A stretch of DNA of 52,532 nt from Candidatus Eiseniibacteriota bacterium (GTDB lineage Bacteria; Eisenbacteria; RBG-16-71-46), in assembly GCA_016178725.1 (NCBI GenBank), contig JACOSV010000039.1:1-52532 (forward strand), given 5' to 3'. Positions 32,631 to 42,307 of this stretch are shown here, one piece after another (position 1 is the stretch's first letter; each line of letters starts with the position of its first letter). The position numbers and the translations under genes are program-made. The notes beneath the pieces were generated by a model. That model was not told the origin of the DNA, did no database searches, and saw only the letters and a list, made by a program, of their open reading frames with translations.

Positions 32631-33755
32631 ATGACCGAGAAGAAGAAACCCGGGTTTCTCTCCGGCCAGCGCATCAGCCCGCCCGCCATCACCGGCAAGG
32701 AATCGGCGGTCGAGCTCATCGATCAGGCGTTCCTCGCCTACAACGCCGCGCGGCTGCGCGAAGGCGCGCACCTGCTCGCCGGGCCCATGCTCGAGGCCGA
32801 CGTGACGATCGGGCTGTCGATCACCGGCGCGCTGACGCCCGCCGGGCTCGGCATGAGCGCGCTGATCCCGCTCGTCGAAGCGGGTTTCGTCGACTGGATC
32901 GTCTCGACCGGCGCGAACCTCTACCACGACACCCATTTCGGCATCGGCCTCGAGATGCACCGCGGCACGTTCCAGGCCGACGACGTGAAGCTGCGCGAGC
33001 AGGGCGTCGTGCGCATCTACGACATCTTCTTCGACTACAAGGTGCTGCTCGACACCGACGCGTTCTTCTACGAGCTGATCGCCGGCCCCGAGTTCCAGCG
33101 TGAGATGAGCACCGCCGAGTTCCACTACCTGTGCGGCAAGTACGTGCGCGCGCGCGAAGAGGCGCTCGGGCAGCGGCGGCGCTCGCTGCTCGCCGCGGCG
33201 TACGAATCCGGCGTGCCGATCTACACGTCGTCGCCCGGCGACTCGTCCATCGGCATGAACGTCGCCGCGCGGTCCCTCGAGGGGAACAAGCTGCGGCTCG
33301 ACGCCAACGCCGACGTGAACGAGACCGCGGCGATCGTGTGGGACGCGAAGGCGAAGGGCGGCAAGAGCGCGGTGTGGGTGCTGGGCGGCGGGAGCCCGAA
33401 GAACTTCGTGCTGCAGACCGAGCCCTACATCCAGGAAGTGGCGATGATCGCCGAGAAGGGACACGACTACTTCCTCGCCGTCACCGACGCGCGGCCCGAC
33501 ACCGGCGGGCTGTCGGGCGCGACGCCGGCCGAGGCGGTGAGCTGGGGCAAGATCGATCCCGAGAAGCTCCCCGACACGATCATCTGCTACTGCGACTCGA
33601 CGATCGCCCTGCCGCTGCTCGCGCACTACGCGCTCGCGAAGCACGCGCCGCGCAAGCGCCGCCGGCTCTACGACCGCCGCGAGCAGCTGGTCGCGGCGTT
33701 CCGCGACGCCTACTTCACGACCGGCCGCGCCGCGCAGACCGCCACGCGTCGCTGA
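32631..33755 (+). CDS. Deoxyhypusine synthase-like protein
   Basis: 374 residues. Deoxyhypusine synthases transfer the aminobutyl group of spermidine to a lysine of eIF5A, but bacteria lack eIF5A, so homologues are thought to work on polyamines (homospermidine synthase-like) or other targets. Visible are [34 protein letters not shown]-binding [26 protein letters not shown] and [19 protein letters not shown]. Lys307 in WGKI matches the catalytic lysine of human DHS, so catalysis appears intact. ATG 32631 is preceded by GAGGAG (32621-32626). The N-terminal ~15 residues are basic. The MBL-fold gene follows 16 nt later. Confidence 0.9.
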   Translation: MTEKKKPGFLSGQRISPPAITGKESAVELIDQAFLAYNAARLREGAHLLAGPMLEADVTIGLSITGALTPAGLGMSALIPLVEAGFVDWIVSTGANLYHDTHFGIGLEMHRGTFQADDVKLREQGVVRIYDIFFDYKVLLDTDAFFYELIAGPEFQREMSTAEFHYLCGKYVRAREEALGQRRRSLLAAAYESGVPIYTSSPGDSSIGMNVAARSLEGNKLRLDANADVNETAAIVWDAKAKGGKSAVWVLGGGSPKNFVLQTEPYIQEVAMIAEKGHDYFLAVTDARPDTGGLSGATPAEAVSWGKIDPEKLPDTIICYCDSTIALPLLAHYALAKHAPRKRRRLYDRREQLVAAFRDAYFTTGRAAQTATRR

Positions 33756-33771
33756 CGCGCGGGCTCGATCG

Positions 33772-34800
33772 ATGGCGCCCGCGCTGATCGCCGCGCTCGC
33801 CGCGAGCCTCGCCGCGGCCGCGGGCGCCGCGCCTCCTCCCGGCGCCGCATCGTCCGGCGCGCCGCCGCCGCCGCGCGAACCCTACGTCGCGCCCGCCGAC
33901 GGATCGCTGCGCGACACGATCATCATCGGGCGCCCGGTCCGTCACGCCGCCGCGCGCGACTCGAGCGTCACGTCGGTCGTCATGCTCGGCACCGGCACGC
34001 CCAACGCCGATCCCGAGCGCTCCGGACCGTGCGTCGCGGTGGTGGTGCGCGGCCACGCGTACCTCGTCGACGCGGGGCCCGGCCTCGTCCGCCGCGCCGC
34101 CGCCGCGGCGAAGAACGGCATCGCCGCGCTCGCGCCCCAGCGGCTCGGAATCGTCTTCATCACGCATCTCCACTCCGATCACACGGTCGGGCTGCCGGAC
34201 CTCATGCTCACGCCGTGGGTGCTCGAGCGTCACGATCCGCTCGAGGTGTACGGGCCGCCGGGCGTCCGCAACATGACGACGCATCTGCTCGCCGCGTACT
34301 CCGAGGACATCCGCGTGCGCACCGAGGGCCTCGAGCCGTCGCACAACGACGGCTGGCAGGTGCACGCGCACGAGAACACGGCCGGCGTCGTCTATCGCGA
34401 CTCGAACGTGACGGTGACCGCGTTCGCCGTGCCGCATGCCAACTGGACGTACTCGTTCGGATATCGCTTCGACACGCCCGACCGCGCGATCGTGATCTCG
34501 GGCGACACGCGCCCGAGCGATGCGGTGGTCGCGGCGTGCCACGAATGCGACATCCTCGTGCACGAGGTCTATTCGGCGGAGCGCGTCGCGTCGCGCCCGC
34601 CCGAATGGCAGCGCTATCACGCGGGCGCGCACACCTCGACCACGGAGCTCGCGGCGATCGCGACGCGCGCGAAGCCGCGGCTGCTGGTGCTCTACCACCA
34701 GCTCTTCTGGGGCACGGACGACGCGGGCCTCGTGCGCGAGGTGCGGCGCGGCTACGACGGCGCGGTGGTCAGCGCAAGGGACCTCGAGGTGTATCGCTAG
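33772..34800 (+). CDS. MBL-fold (RNase Z-like) metallo-hydrolase, probably exported
   Basis: 342 residues. A signal-like Ala/Pro-rich N-terminus (1-35) precedes a metallo-beta-lactamase fold: VVMLGTGTPNADPERSGP, the zinc motif THLHSDHTVGLPD (His132, His134, Asp136, His137), VPHANWTYSFGYRF, VISGDTRPSD and a later LVLYHQLFW His. The motif set matches RNase Z/arylsulfatase-like MBL members rather than lactamases. The leader suggests export, so a small-molecule ester or sulfate substrate is more likely than tRNA. It lies in the same direction as, and close to, the DHS-like gene. Confidence 0.87.
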   Translation: MAPALIAALAASLAAAAGAAPPPGAASSGAPPPPREPYVAPADGSLRDTIIIGRPVRHAAARDSSVTSVVMLGTGTPNADPERSGPCVAVVVRGHAYLVDAGPGLVRRAAAAAKNGIAALAPQRLGIVFITHLHSDHTVGLPDLMLTPWVLERHDPLEVYGPPGVRNMTTHLLAAYSEDIRVRTEGLEPSHNDGWQVHAHENTAGVVYRDSNVTVTAFAVPHANWTYSFGYRFDTPDRAIVISGDTRPSDAVVAACHECDILVHEVYSAERVASRPPEWQRYHAGAHTSTTELAAIATRAKPRLLVLYHQLFWGTDDAGLVREVRRGYDGAVVSARDLEVYR

Positions 34801-34842
34801 CGCGACCGCGATGGACGCGGGACTCCTGGTGAGGTGATCTCG

Positions 34843-37132
34843 ATGTGGCCGTTCGGGGTATTCACGAGCCTGGTTCTGCTGATCGTGGCGCTGTGGGTGA
34901 TCGGCCAGGTCCGAAGCCAGCGCGACGAACTGCGCTCGCTGCGCCAACGACTCGACGCGCTCGAGCGGCAGGGCGCAGCGTCGCCGGCCGCGTCGGTTCC
35001 CGCCACGTCGGCCGTGTCGGAGCCCATCGTGTCAGCGCCGGCGGCGCCGCCGGCGCCGGTATTGGCCGCCCGCGGCTTCGACAGCATGCGCGCCGAGGAG
35101 TTGATCGGCAGCGTCTGGCTCCAGAACGTCGGCGCGGTGCTGCTGCTGCTCGGCGTGTTCTTCATGATCCTCTGGGGCTACACCAACGGCCGCATCGGCC
35201 CGGAGGTGCTGGTCGGCGCGGGCGTCGGGCTCGGCGCGGCGGTCATGTGGCGCGGCGACCGCGTCGCGCGCCGCGTGCCGGCCTTCGGGCACGCGCTGAT
35301 CGGCGTCGGCCTCGGCACCGCCTACCTCTCGCTCTACCTCGGGCATTTCACGCTGCACGTGATGTCGCCGTGGGCGGCGTACGCGGCGCTCGCATTGCTC
35401 TCGATCGCCGCCGTCATGGTCGGCCTGCGGTATCGCGTCGAGACGATCGCGGCGCTCGGCGTCGTCGGCGCGTTCGTGCCGCAGATCATGGCGGCGTGGA
35501 TTCCGCTCCACGGCCTCTCGATGAGCCCGGCGTCGCTGCTCGGTTACATGGGGCTGATCGACGCAGCGGTCTTCGTCCTCGCGGCGCGCGCGGGATGGAC
35601 CTCGTTGAGCCTCGCGGCGCTGGCCCTCACGGCCGTCACCTGGATCGCGGGTGCGAAGCTCGAGACCTGGGGCTGGGGCATGGAGTCCGCGCTCGTGCTG
35701 CTCTTCACCGGGCTCGGCCTGTCCCCCGTGCCGCGGTTCGCGCGCCGGCCCGTTCCGATCCCGGCCGTGGATCTCGCCGTCGTCGCCCTCGCGCCGCTCG
35801 CGCTCATCGCCTGCTCGTGGCCGATGCTCGCGGTCGCTGGCCGCCTCGCGGTCGCGGTGATGATGCTGGCGCTCGCGATCGCGTATCTCGTCGCCGCGCT
35901 CTGGGTGGACGCGCGGCGCGAGACCCAGGACCTGTGGCGACCGCTCACCGGCGCGGCGATCGTGTTCGGCACCACCGCGCTCGAACGCGCGCTCGGCAGC
36001 GTGAACACGCCGATGGGATGGTGCATCGAGGGCACGCTGCTGCTGTGGATCGGGCTCCGGCCGCGCGGCGGCTGGCTGCGCTTCTGCGGCAGCATGGTGA
36101 CCGCGCTCGGCCTCGTGGCGATGCTCGCCGACCTGTTCTCGGGGGGCGGCTGGACGCTCGGCGATCCGCCGGCGTTCTACCCATCCGGGATGCGTGATCT
36201 GGTCTGTCTGCTCGCGGTGCTCACCGGCGCGGCGCTGATCGGACGCGCGCGCGTCGGCGCGGCCGAGCGGCTGCTCGGCCACGTGTGGACCGCCACCGGT
36301 CACGTGCTGCTCGCGACCTGGCTCTGCCGCGAGGCGGGCCACGTCGCACAATCGTTCGCGTCGCCCGGCGGGCGCTGGTATCGCGTGCCCGAGTCCGTCG
36401 GGGCGCAAGACGACCAGCGGCTCACCGGCTGGACGTTCGCGCTCACCGCCGCGGCGTGGCTGGTGCAAGCCGCGACGCTGATCGAATCGGGGCTCCGCGG
36501 CGGCCGCCTGTTCCACCGTGCGGCGGGCTACGTGCTGGCGCTGATCGCCACGTTCACGCTGTTCCTCGGGATCCAGTTCGACGGCGGGTGGAGCCGCGAC
36601 CAGCTGCCGATCGTGCATCCGATCGGCCTCGTGCGGCTCGCCGGGATCGCGCTGCTCTATGCGTGCGGGGCGCGGCTCGCGGGCGCGCGATCGCGGCTCG
36701 GCGCGAGCGAACGCGTCGTGCCCGACCTGTGGACGACGATCGCGAGCCTCACGCTCCTCGGCTGGATCGGCGCCGAGGCGGTCCTGCTCGCGCGCCGTTT
36801 CGCCCGCGTTCCCGACGCGACCGACATCCCGCGTGGCATGGCGCAGAACGCGGTGCTCGCACAACGTCTCGATCCTCACCGCCGCATTCACGAGCGCCGG
36901 ATGGCTGATCGAAGCGGTCGCGCTGCTCGTGACCGGATGGGTGCGCGCGTCGGCGGTCCTGCGCTGGATGGGCCTCGGCCTGTTCGGCGTGACCGTGCTC
37001 AAGTTCCTGCTGGTGGATCTCCAAACCGTGGACGTGTTCTGGCGATTCCTGACCGCGCTGGTGGTCGGCGCGGCGCTGCTCGCGGTGTCGTACGCGTATC
37101 AGCGCCGCACGCGGGCTGCGCGCGTGGAATGA
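34843..37132 (+). CDS. DUF2339 polytopic membrane protein, frameshifted near 36.86 kb
   Basis: A long inner-membrane protein with more than 15 hydrophobic segments. It begins with a membrane helix (VFTSLVLLIVALWVIGQV), a short coiled-coil (QRDELRSLRQRLDALERQ) and an Ala/Pro linker, then FDSMRAEELIGSVWLQNVGA, the DUF2339 entry motif. The frame reads well to GMAQNAVLAQ, then turns to noise that runs on to 37320. The +1 frame takes over as VSILTAAFTSAGWLIEAVAL and ends at 37132. Deleting one base around 36862-36866 restores about 762 residues. I chose ATG 34843, with GAGGTG (34831-34836) as its ribosome site. Function of the family is unknown. Confidence 0.8.
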
Positions 37133-37149
37133 GACGGACGCAAAGCGAA

Positions 37150-37178
37150 GCGGCCCGCCGCACATCGCGACGGGCCGC
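37150..37178. terminator. Hairpin between convergent DUF2339 and CHRD genes
   Basis: GCGGCCCG (37150-37157) and CGGGCCGC (37171-37178) form a perfect 8-bp stem with a 13-nt loop. It lies 18 nt past the DUF2339 stop and 46 nt past the CHRD stop on the other strand, so it could end both transcripts. No T-run is present. Confidence 0.55.
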
Positions 37179-37223
37179 ACGAGGACGCGAGCGAAGGCAG
37201 CGTCCCCGATCCGCGTCAGCGTC

Positions 37224-37895
37224 TCATTCGCAGCACGAATGCTTCGCCGCCGCCGCCGTCACGCCGTCGATCCCGGCGGCCGGGGCCGGCAGGGCCGCGG
37301 TCGGCGCGGCGCCGCGATAGAGCGTCTTGATTCGACCCCACGACGAGCCGTGCACCGGCACCGCCTCGGGGGCGAGGAACCCACGGATCTCGCCACCCGG
37401 AAAGACGTTCGAGTGGATGTTCAGGTACGCCTTGCCGGCGGCGATCGCGGTCTCGAGCGCCGCCTCCGCGCCGGCCGTCGTGCCGCCGTTGGCCGTGACG
37501 TAGCTCGGGTTGTAGCTCGACGCGAGCGTCATATCGAGGACGATGTCGTACGTGCCGGCCGTGACGCCGATGGGAAAGCCGGCGAAGTACGGCGTCGTGG
37601 TCGCGACACCGGCGGTCCCGGTGCCCGGGGACGCGGTCGGCGCATGGATGTGCGAGGCGGTGGTCGTGCCGACCAGCCCGGTGAAATCGACGTGGACGTG
37701 CATCGTGTGCAGGGCCGCATCGACGTCGACCGTCGCCGTGCCGGTGCCCGGCGAGGCGTTGGGAGGCGACTCGGCCGGCCCGCTCAAGAACGCGATGTAG
37801 GGAATGCCGGCCTGCGCGGTGATCACACTCGCCGTGAGGAGCACGATGACCGCTCCCGACAGCGGCAACGAGAAACGGGGCAGCAGCGCGCGCAT
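37224..37895 (-). CDS. Secreted CHRD-domain protein
   Basis: 223 residues. Signal peptide from ATG 37895 (LSGAVIVLLTASVITAQAG), with AAAGGAGA (37903-37910) as a good ribosome site. A single CHRD domain follows: AFLSGPAESPPNASPGTGTA, MHVHVDFTGLVGTTTASHIH, PTASPGTGTAGVA, AYLNIHSNVFPGGEIRGFL. CHRD domains bind or scaffold extracellular proteins in metazoa; bacterial ones are secreted and uncharacterised. The tail is Ala-rich and ends KHSCCE, two adjacent Cys that could form a vicinal disulfide or attach to something. A candidate promoter lies at 37946-37975. Confidence 0.88.
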   Translation of the reverse strand: MRALLPRFSLPLSGAVIVLLTASVITAQAGIPYIAFLSGPAESPPNASPGTGTATVDVDAALHTMHVHVDFTGLVGTTTASHIHAPTASPGTGTAGVATTTPYFAGFPIGVTAGTYDIVLDMTLASSYNPSYVTANGGTTAGAEAALETAIAAGKAYLNIHSNVFPGGEIRGFLAPEAVPVHGSSWGRIKTLYRGAAPTAALPAPAAGIDGVTAAAAKHSCCE

Positions 37896-37945
37896 GGGGG
37901 ATCTCCTTTGTTCGAGGGAGCACGCGGGACCTGCGGCCGATTCGA

Positions 37946-37975
37946 TAAGTACCGCCGGGCGCGACGCGGGAGCAA
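37946..37975 (-). promoter_or_regulatory. Candidate sigma-70-type promoter for the CHRD gene
   Basis: On the minus strand, TTGCTC (37975-37970) as -35 and TACTTA (37951-37946) as -10 are separated by 18 bp. Transcription would start near 37939, leaving a leader of about 44 nt that contains the AAAGGAGA ribosome site. Confidence 0.45.
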
Positions 37976-38071
37976 GCCTCAAGTGCAATCGACACGCGCC
38001 GGAAACGCATGTCGATTAGCCTTGCTGAACCGCATCGTGGCTGCGCGCCGTCCCGGCGCTCCGGGTTCCCC

Positions 38072-41000
38072 TTAGTTCTTCTGCCTCTTCTGCCAGTCGT
38101 CGCGCGACATCGCCGCGATCGGCTGCAGCTTCTTCGTCGCGAGATCGGCGTTCACGACCGGGAGATCCTTGGCGATCGCCTCGAAGTCACGCTGCGCGCC
38201 TGCCATCTTGCCCTCGAGCACGTCGACGAACTTGAGCTGCGAACCGGTCGGCCGGCCCTCGTAGCCGTTCACGGCGCCGTAGAGGCTGCCCATCTTCTCG
38301 CGCAGCTGCTCCTCGCCCGCGAGCTGACCGCCCTCGCGCGAGGCGACGACGGTGCGGCGCAACGTCTCGAGACGGTCGGCGACGCCGGCGAGCTTCTTTG
38401 CCAGCGCATCCTTGTCGCCGAGGCCGGCCACGCGTGCGCGCGCCTGATCGCGCACGTCCACGATCGCGTCCACGACGTAGCTCAACGTCTCGAGATCCTT
38501 GTAGAGCTTGAGCGTCGTCTCCTGCTGCACCGCGCGATCGGCCACCGTGTGCGTCGAGCGCGGGTCGGCGACCAGCGTCACCGTCGTGGTCAGCGTGTCG
38601 TTGCCGCGGATCATCTTCACCGGATAGTCGCCCGCCGGCAGCCGCGGACCGAATGCCGCGAACCCGAGCGGCACGAGATTCCCCGATGGCGGCACCTTGG
38701 GCGCCTTCATGCGCATCGGCCACGCGACGCGGTTGATACCGCGGCGCTTGCCGCCCGGCACGGTCGAGATCAGCGTGCCCTTCGCATCGAAGAACTGGAG
38801 CCGGATGTCGCCGAACAGCTGCCGCTTCTTGAGGTAATAGGTGACGAACGCCGCCTCCTGCGGCACCTGGCCGGCGTACTCGCTCGCGTCGAAGCGCTGC
38901 TCGCTCGCCGGGATCACCATGACCGACGGCCGCGACGGCAGGATCGCCGCGTCCTTCATCGCGAGGTCGCGCGTCAGCGTCCGCAGCGGCGTCAGGTCGT
39001 CGAGGATCCAGAGGGCGCGGCCGTGCGTCGCGACCAGCAGATCGCCGTCGCGCGGATGGATCGCGAGATCGCGGACCGCCACCGGCGGGAAGTTGCCGCG
39101 GATCGGCGCCCACTGAGCGCCGCCGTCGATCGAGACGAACAGACCGAACTCGGTGCCGAGGAACAGAAGGTCGGGGCGCACGAGATCCTGACGCACGACG
39201 TGCGCGTAGCCCTTGAGCCCGTCGGTCGCGAGGCTCTGCCACGTCCTGCCGAAGTCGGCCGTCTTGTAGAGGTACGTCCTCATGTCGCCGAGGCCGTGGC
39301 CGTCGAACGTGGCGAACGCGGTGCCCTCGTCGAAATGGCTCGCCTCGATGCACGTCACCCACGTCGCGGGCGGCAGGCCGGGGATCTTCTTCCCGACGTT
39401 CGTCCAGGTCTTCCCGCCGTCGCGCGTGAGCTGGACGTTGCCGTCGTCGGTGCCGACCCACACCACGTCGGGATTCTTCGGCGACTCACAGATCGTGAAG
39501 ATCGTGCAGTGATTCTCGGCCGACGAGTTGTCCACCGAGAGCCCGCCCGACTCCGCCTGCTTGAGCTTCGCCGGATCGTTGGTGGTGAGATCGGGCGAGA
39601 TGCGCTCCCAGGTGTCGCCGTGGTCGCGCGAGCGGAACAGGAACTGCGAGCCCATGTACAGCGTGCCGGCCTTGCTCGCGCTGACGTGGATCGGCGTGTT
39701 CCAGTTGAAGCGGTACTCCGCGTCCTTCGGATCCTCGAGCGGCTTGATCTGCTTGGTCTCGCCGGTCGAGCGCGCGACACGCAGGATGTTGCCGTCCTGG
39801 TACTCGACGTAGGCGATGTCGGGCGTGTTGGGATCCACGAACGCCCAGAAACCGTCGCCGCCGCCGAGCACGCGCCAGTGGCGGTTGGCGATCCCGCCCG
39901 GGCGCCGCGACGGGCCGGTCCACGAGCCGTTGTCTTGCAGGCCGCCGTAGACGTTGTACGGCCACTCCATGTCGTAGCTCACGTGATAGAACTGGCCGAC
40001 CGGGATGTTGCCGAGGAATCGCCAGGTGTTGCCGCGATCGACACTCGTGTAGACGCCGCCGTCGGTGCCGCAGAACAGCTGCTCGGGATTGCGCGGGTTG
40101 ATCCACAGCGCGTGGAAGTCGCTGTGCACACCCCCGCCGATCGCGCTGAACGTGCGCGAGCTGTCCTCGCTCGCCCACAGACCGGTCGACGTCTTGTAGA
40201 CGCGGTTCGGATCCTTGGGATCGGCGACGACGATCGCGAAGTAGAACGGACGCTCGGTGACCGTGGCCGCGCTGCTCCCTTCAGTCCACGTCTCGCCCTT
40301 GTCGTCGGAGCGGAACATCGCCTTGCGCTTCGCCTCGACGAACGCGTACACGCGGCTCGGGCGCGCGGGCGAGACCGAGATGCCGATGCGGCCGAGGTCG
40401 CCGGCCGGGAGCCCTTTCGTGAGCTTGCGCCACGTGTCGCCGCCGTCGGTGCTCTTGTAGAGGCCGCTGCCCGGGCCGCCGGACGAGAACGACCACGGCC
40501 TGCGCCGGAACTGCCACATCGCGGCGTAGAGCGTATTCGGGTCCGACGGATCGATCGCGACGTCGGCGCAGCCCGTGTTCTCGTCCACGAACAGGACGCG
40601 CGTCCACGTCTTGCCTCCGTCGCGCGTGCGGAACACGCCGCGCTGCTGGCCGGCGTCCCACAGGTGCCCGGTCGCGGCGACGTACACCGTGTCCGAGCGC
40701 TGCGGATCCGTCACGATGCGCGCGATGCGCTCGCAGTCCTCGAGGCCCATCCTCTGCCAGTTGTCGCCGCCGTCCGTGGTCTTGTAGATCCCGTCGCCCA
40801 CCGAGACGCTGTTGCGCGTCCAGGACTCGCCGGTCCCGACCCACACCGTCTTCGGCCGGCGCCTGTCGATCGCGATCGCGCCGATCGATTGGCAGTACTT
40901 GTCGAAGACGGGCTCGAACGTCGTGCCGCCGTCCTGCGACTTCCACACGCCGCCGCCGGCCGCGCCGACGTAGAGCGTGAGCCGGTCGCCCTCGACCGCG

Positions 41001-41215
41001 TCGATCGCGGCGATGCGGCCCGACATCGCCGCCGGGCCGATCGAGCGCAGCGACACGCCGCCGAACGTCTCGGCGTCGATCGTGATCTCGTCCGACCTGG
41101 CGGCGGCCGGCGCGGTCGCCGGCTTCTGCGCCAGCCCATCGCCCGCGGCGCAGGCGACGAGCGCCGCGACCACGCACGCCGCGGCGAACGGGACCCGTGA
41201 ACGCGGCCCGCGCAC
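38072..41215 (-). CDS. VPS10/sortilin-like BNR-repeat secreted protein
   Basis: 1047 residues: a short signal peptide (VPFAAACVVAALVACAAG), a linker, then a large seven/ten-bladed beta-propeller with at least ten Asp-box (BNR) repeats: KSQDGGTTF, KTTDGGDNW, RTRDGGKTW, KSTDGGDTW, RSDDKGETW, TSVDRGNTW, RSRDHGDTW, LTRDGGKTW, KTADFGRTW, VSIDGGAQW. This is the sortilin/VPS10-type glycosyl-hydrolase-like propeller. The C-terminal ~250 residues contain helices such as LAKKLAGVADRLETLRRTVV. No glycosidase active site can be asserted. The start is GTG 41215, 2 nt before the LolA-like stop, so the pair is cotranscribed. It is probably periplasmic or on the cell surface. Confidence 0.88.
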   Translation of the reverse strand: MRGPRSRVPFAAACVVAALVACAAGDGLAQKPATAPAAARSDEITIDAETFGGVSLRSIGPAAMSGRIAAIDAVEGDRLTLYVGAAGGGVWKSQDGGTTFEPVFDKYCQSIGAIAIDRRRPKTVWVGTGESWTRNSVSVGDGIYKTTDGGDNWQRMGLEDCERIARIVTDPQRSDTVYVAATGHLWDAGQQRGVFRTRDGGKTWTRVLFVDENTGCADVAIDPSDPNTLYAAMWQFRRRPWSFSSGGPGSGLYKSTDGGDTWRKLTKGLPAGDLGRIGISVSPARPSRVYAFVEAKRKAMFRSDDKGETWTEGSSAATVTERPFYFAIVVADPKDPNRVYKTSTGLWASEDSSRTFSAIGGGVHSDFHALWINPRNPEQLFCGTDGGVYTSVDRGNTWRFLGNIPVGQFYHVSYDMEWPYNVYGGLQDNGSWTGPSRRPGGIANRHWRVLGGGDGFWAFVDPNTPDIAYVEYQDGNILRVARSTGETKQIKPLEDPKDAEYRFNWNTPIHVSASKAGTLYMGSQFLFRSRDHGDTWERISPDLTTNDPAKLKQAESGGLSVDNSSAENHCTIFTICESPKNPDVVWVGTDDGNVQLTRDGGKTWTNVGKKIPGLPPATWVTCIEASHFDEGTAFATFDGHGLGDMRTYLYKTADFGRTWQSLATDGLKGYAHVVRQDLVRPDLLFLGTEFGLFVSIDGGAQWAPIRGNFPPVAVRDLAIHPRDGDLLVATHGRALWILDDLTPLRTLTRDLAMKDAAILPSRPSVMVIPASEQRFDASEYAGQVPQEAAFVTYYLKKRQLFGDIRLQFFDAKGTLISTVPGGKRRGINRVAWPMRMKAPKVPPSGNLVPLGFAAFGPRLPAGDYPVKMIRGNDTLTTTVTLVADPRSTHTVADRAVQQETTLKLYKDLETLSYVVDAIVDVRDQARARVAGLGDKDALAKKLAGVADRLETLRRTVVASREGGQLAGEEQLREKMGSLYGAVNGYEGRPTGSQLKFVDVLEGKMAGAQRDFEAIAKDLPVVNADLATKKLQPIAAMSRDDWQKRQKN

Positions 41216-41217
41216 GG

Positions 41218-42069
41218 CTAGTTCTTCTTGCCGGCGGCGGCCTTCTTCGCCCCCGACTTGCTCGAGTCGGCGGACGCGGCGCTCGCCGGCGCCTTGCTCG
41301 AGTCCGGCGCGGCGGCGACCCTGGGCATCGTGAAGAGGCTGTCCGGGACGTCGAGGTTCAGCTCGACCTTCTCGATCGTCATCTTCTGGCCCTGCGTCAT
41401 GCCCTTCTGCCGGTTCTCGATCGAGTGCGCCATCATCATGCCACCCTCTTCGCGATAGTCGCCGAGCAGGCTCTCGCCCTCGACTTCGGTGCCGCGGATC
41501 GTGCGCTTCTCCTCGACCTTCACCTCGAGGTAGCTCTCCGTGTCGAGGAACATGTAGCGCACGTCGCCGCTCTTCATCGTCACCTTGAGCTTGTAGGCGT
41601 CCGCGCCCTCGACCTGCTCCTTGCCCGCGAGCTCGACCGTGTTGCCCTTGGTCTTGTAGTCGACGAGCGGTCCGTCGAAGTCCGCCTGCTCGAGCATGTT
41701 CCTGGTCTCGTCGGCGCCCATCGGCTCGGGATCCTTCTTGCCCATGAACGGCATCACCGACCACGCCATCGTGCCGTCGCACACCTGCGCGCCGGTCATG
41801 CCCTGGAAGCTGAACTCCATGCGCGTGCTCTTCGGCCGCTTCGCGATGACGGTGAACGGCAGCTCCATGCCCTGCGGGAGCATCATCTTCCCGGTCTGGC
41901 GCAGGCTCTTCACCGCCGTCAGCTTCTCCATGCCGCCGCGCGCCGCGATGTGCTTGGCGATGATCTCGTCCACGGTCTGGGCCGACGCGATCGGCGCGAG
42001 CAGCGCGACCGCCGGCGCCGCGGCAAGAATGGGTATCGCGGCGAGCGCCCACAAGGTTCTGCGGAACAT
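41218..42069 (-). CDS. LolA-like outer-membrane lipoprotein-sorting protein
   Basis: 283 residues. Signal peptide from ATG 42069 (LWALAAIPILAAAPAVALLA), with GGAGG (42074-42078) upstream. The LolA/LppX-type fold follows: TVDEIIAKHIAARGGMEKL, RQTGKMMLPQGMELPFTVIA, DGTMAWSVMPFMG, VRYMFLDTESYLEVKVEEKR and GEGGMMMAHSIENR-like ending, then a Lys/Ala/Ser tail (SSKSGAKKAAAGKKN). It would bind lipid or lipoprotein in the periplasm. It is followed 2 nt later by the BNR protein, which suggests a related surface role. Confidence 0.84.
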   Translation of the reverse strand: MFRRTLWALAAIPILAAAPAVALLAPIASAQTVDEIIAKHIAARGGMEKLTAVKSLRQTGKMMLPQGMELPFTVIAKRPKSTRMEFSFQGMTGAQVCDGTMAWSVMPFMGKKDPEPMGADETRNMLEQADFDGPLVDYKTKGNTVELAGKEQVEGADAYKLKVTMKSGDVRYMFLDTESYLEVKVEEKRTIRGTEVEGESLLGDYREEGGMMMAHSIENRQKGMTQGQKMTIEKVELNLDVPDSLFTMPRVAAAPDSSKAPASAASADSSKSGAKKAAAGKKN

Positions 42070-42293
42070 GATGCCTCCTGCTTCGGGTGAGGGGATTCCG
42101 GTCGGCGGGGGCGCCGTTCGCGGTCGTGAGGATGCGGCGCGGCCCCAGGGTGCGGCGCGAGCGCCGTGTCTCGCATACGAGCTCTGGAAATGAACGGTTG
42201 CCGAGGCTACGCGGAGCGCCCCGCGCCGCCATCGTCCCGAACGACCGGCGCGGCATTTCGACGCACCAGCGGCAGCCGCGCGGCGGCGTGGTG

Positions 42294-42299
42294 TAGATT
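42294..42299 (+). promoter_or_regulatory. -10 element of an apparently leaderless ParB/SerK-like mRNA
   Basis: TAGATT is followed by 8 nt and then ATG 42308, with no Shine-Dalgarno between. Initiation should fall on or next to the start codon. It matches the arrangement at 24369. Confidence 0.45.
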
Positions 42300-42307
42300 C
42301 CGCCGCC

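Noticed and set aside
38009..41200. Very long open frame antisense to the VPS10/BNR gene (over 1000 codons)
   Set aside because: High GC removes stop codons on the opposite strand. The translation is Arg/Asp/Val-rich without motifs, while the sense strand has clear Asp-box repeats.
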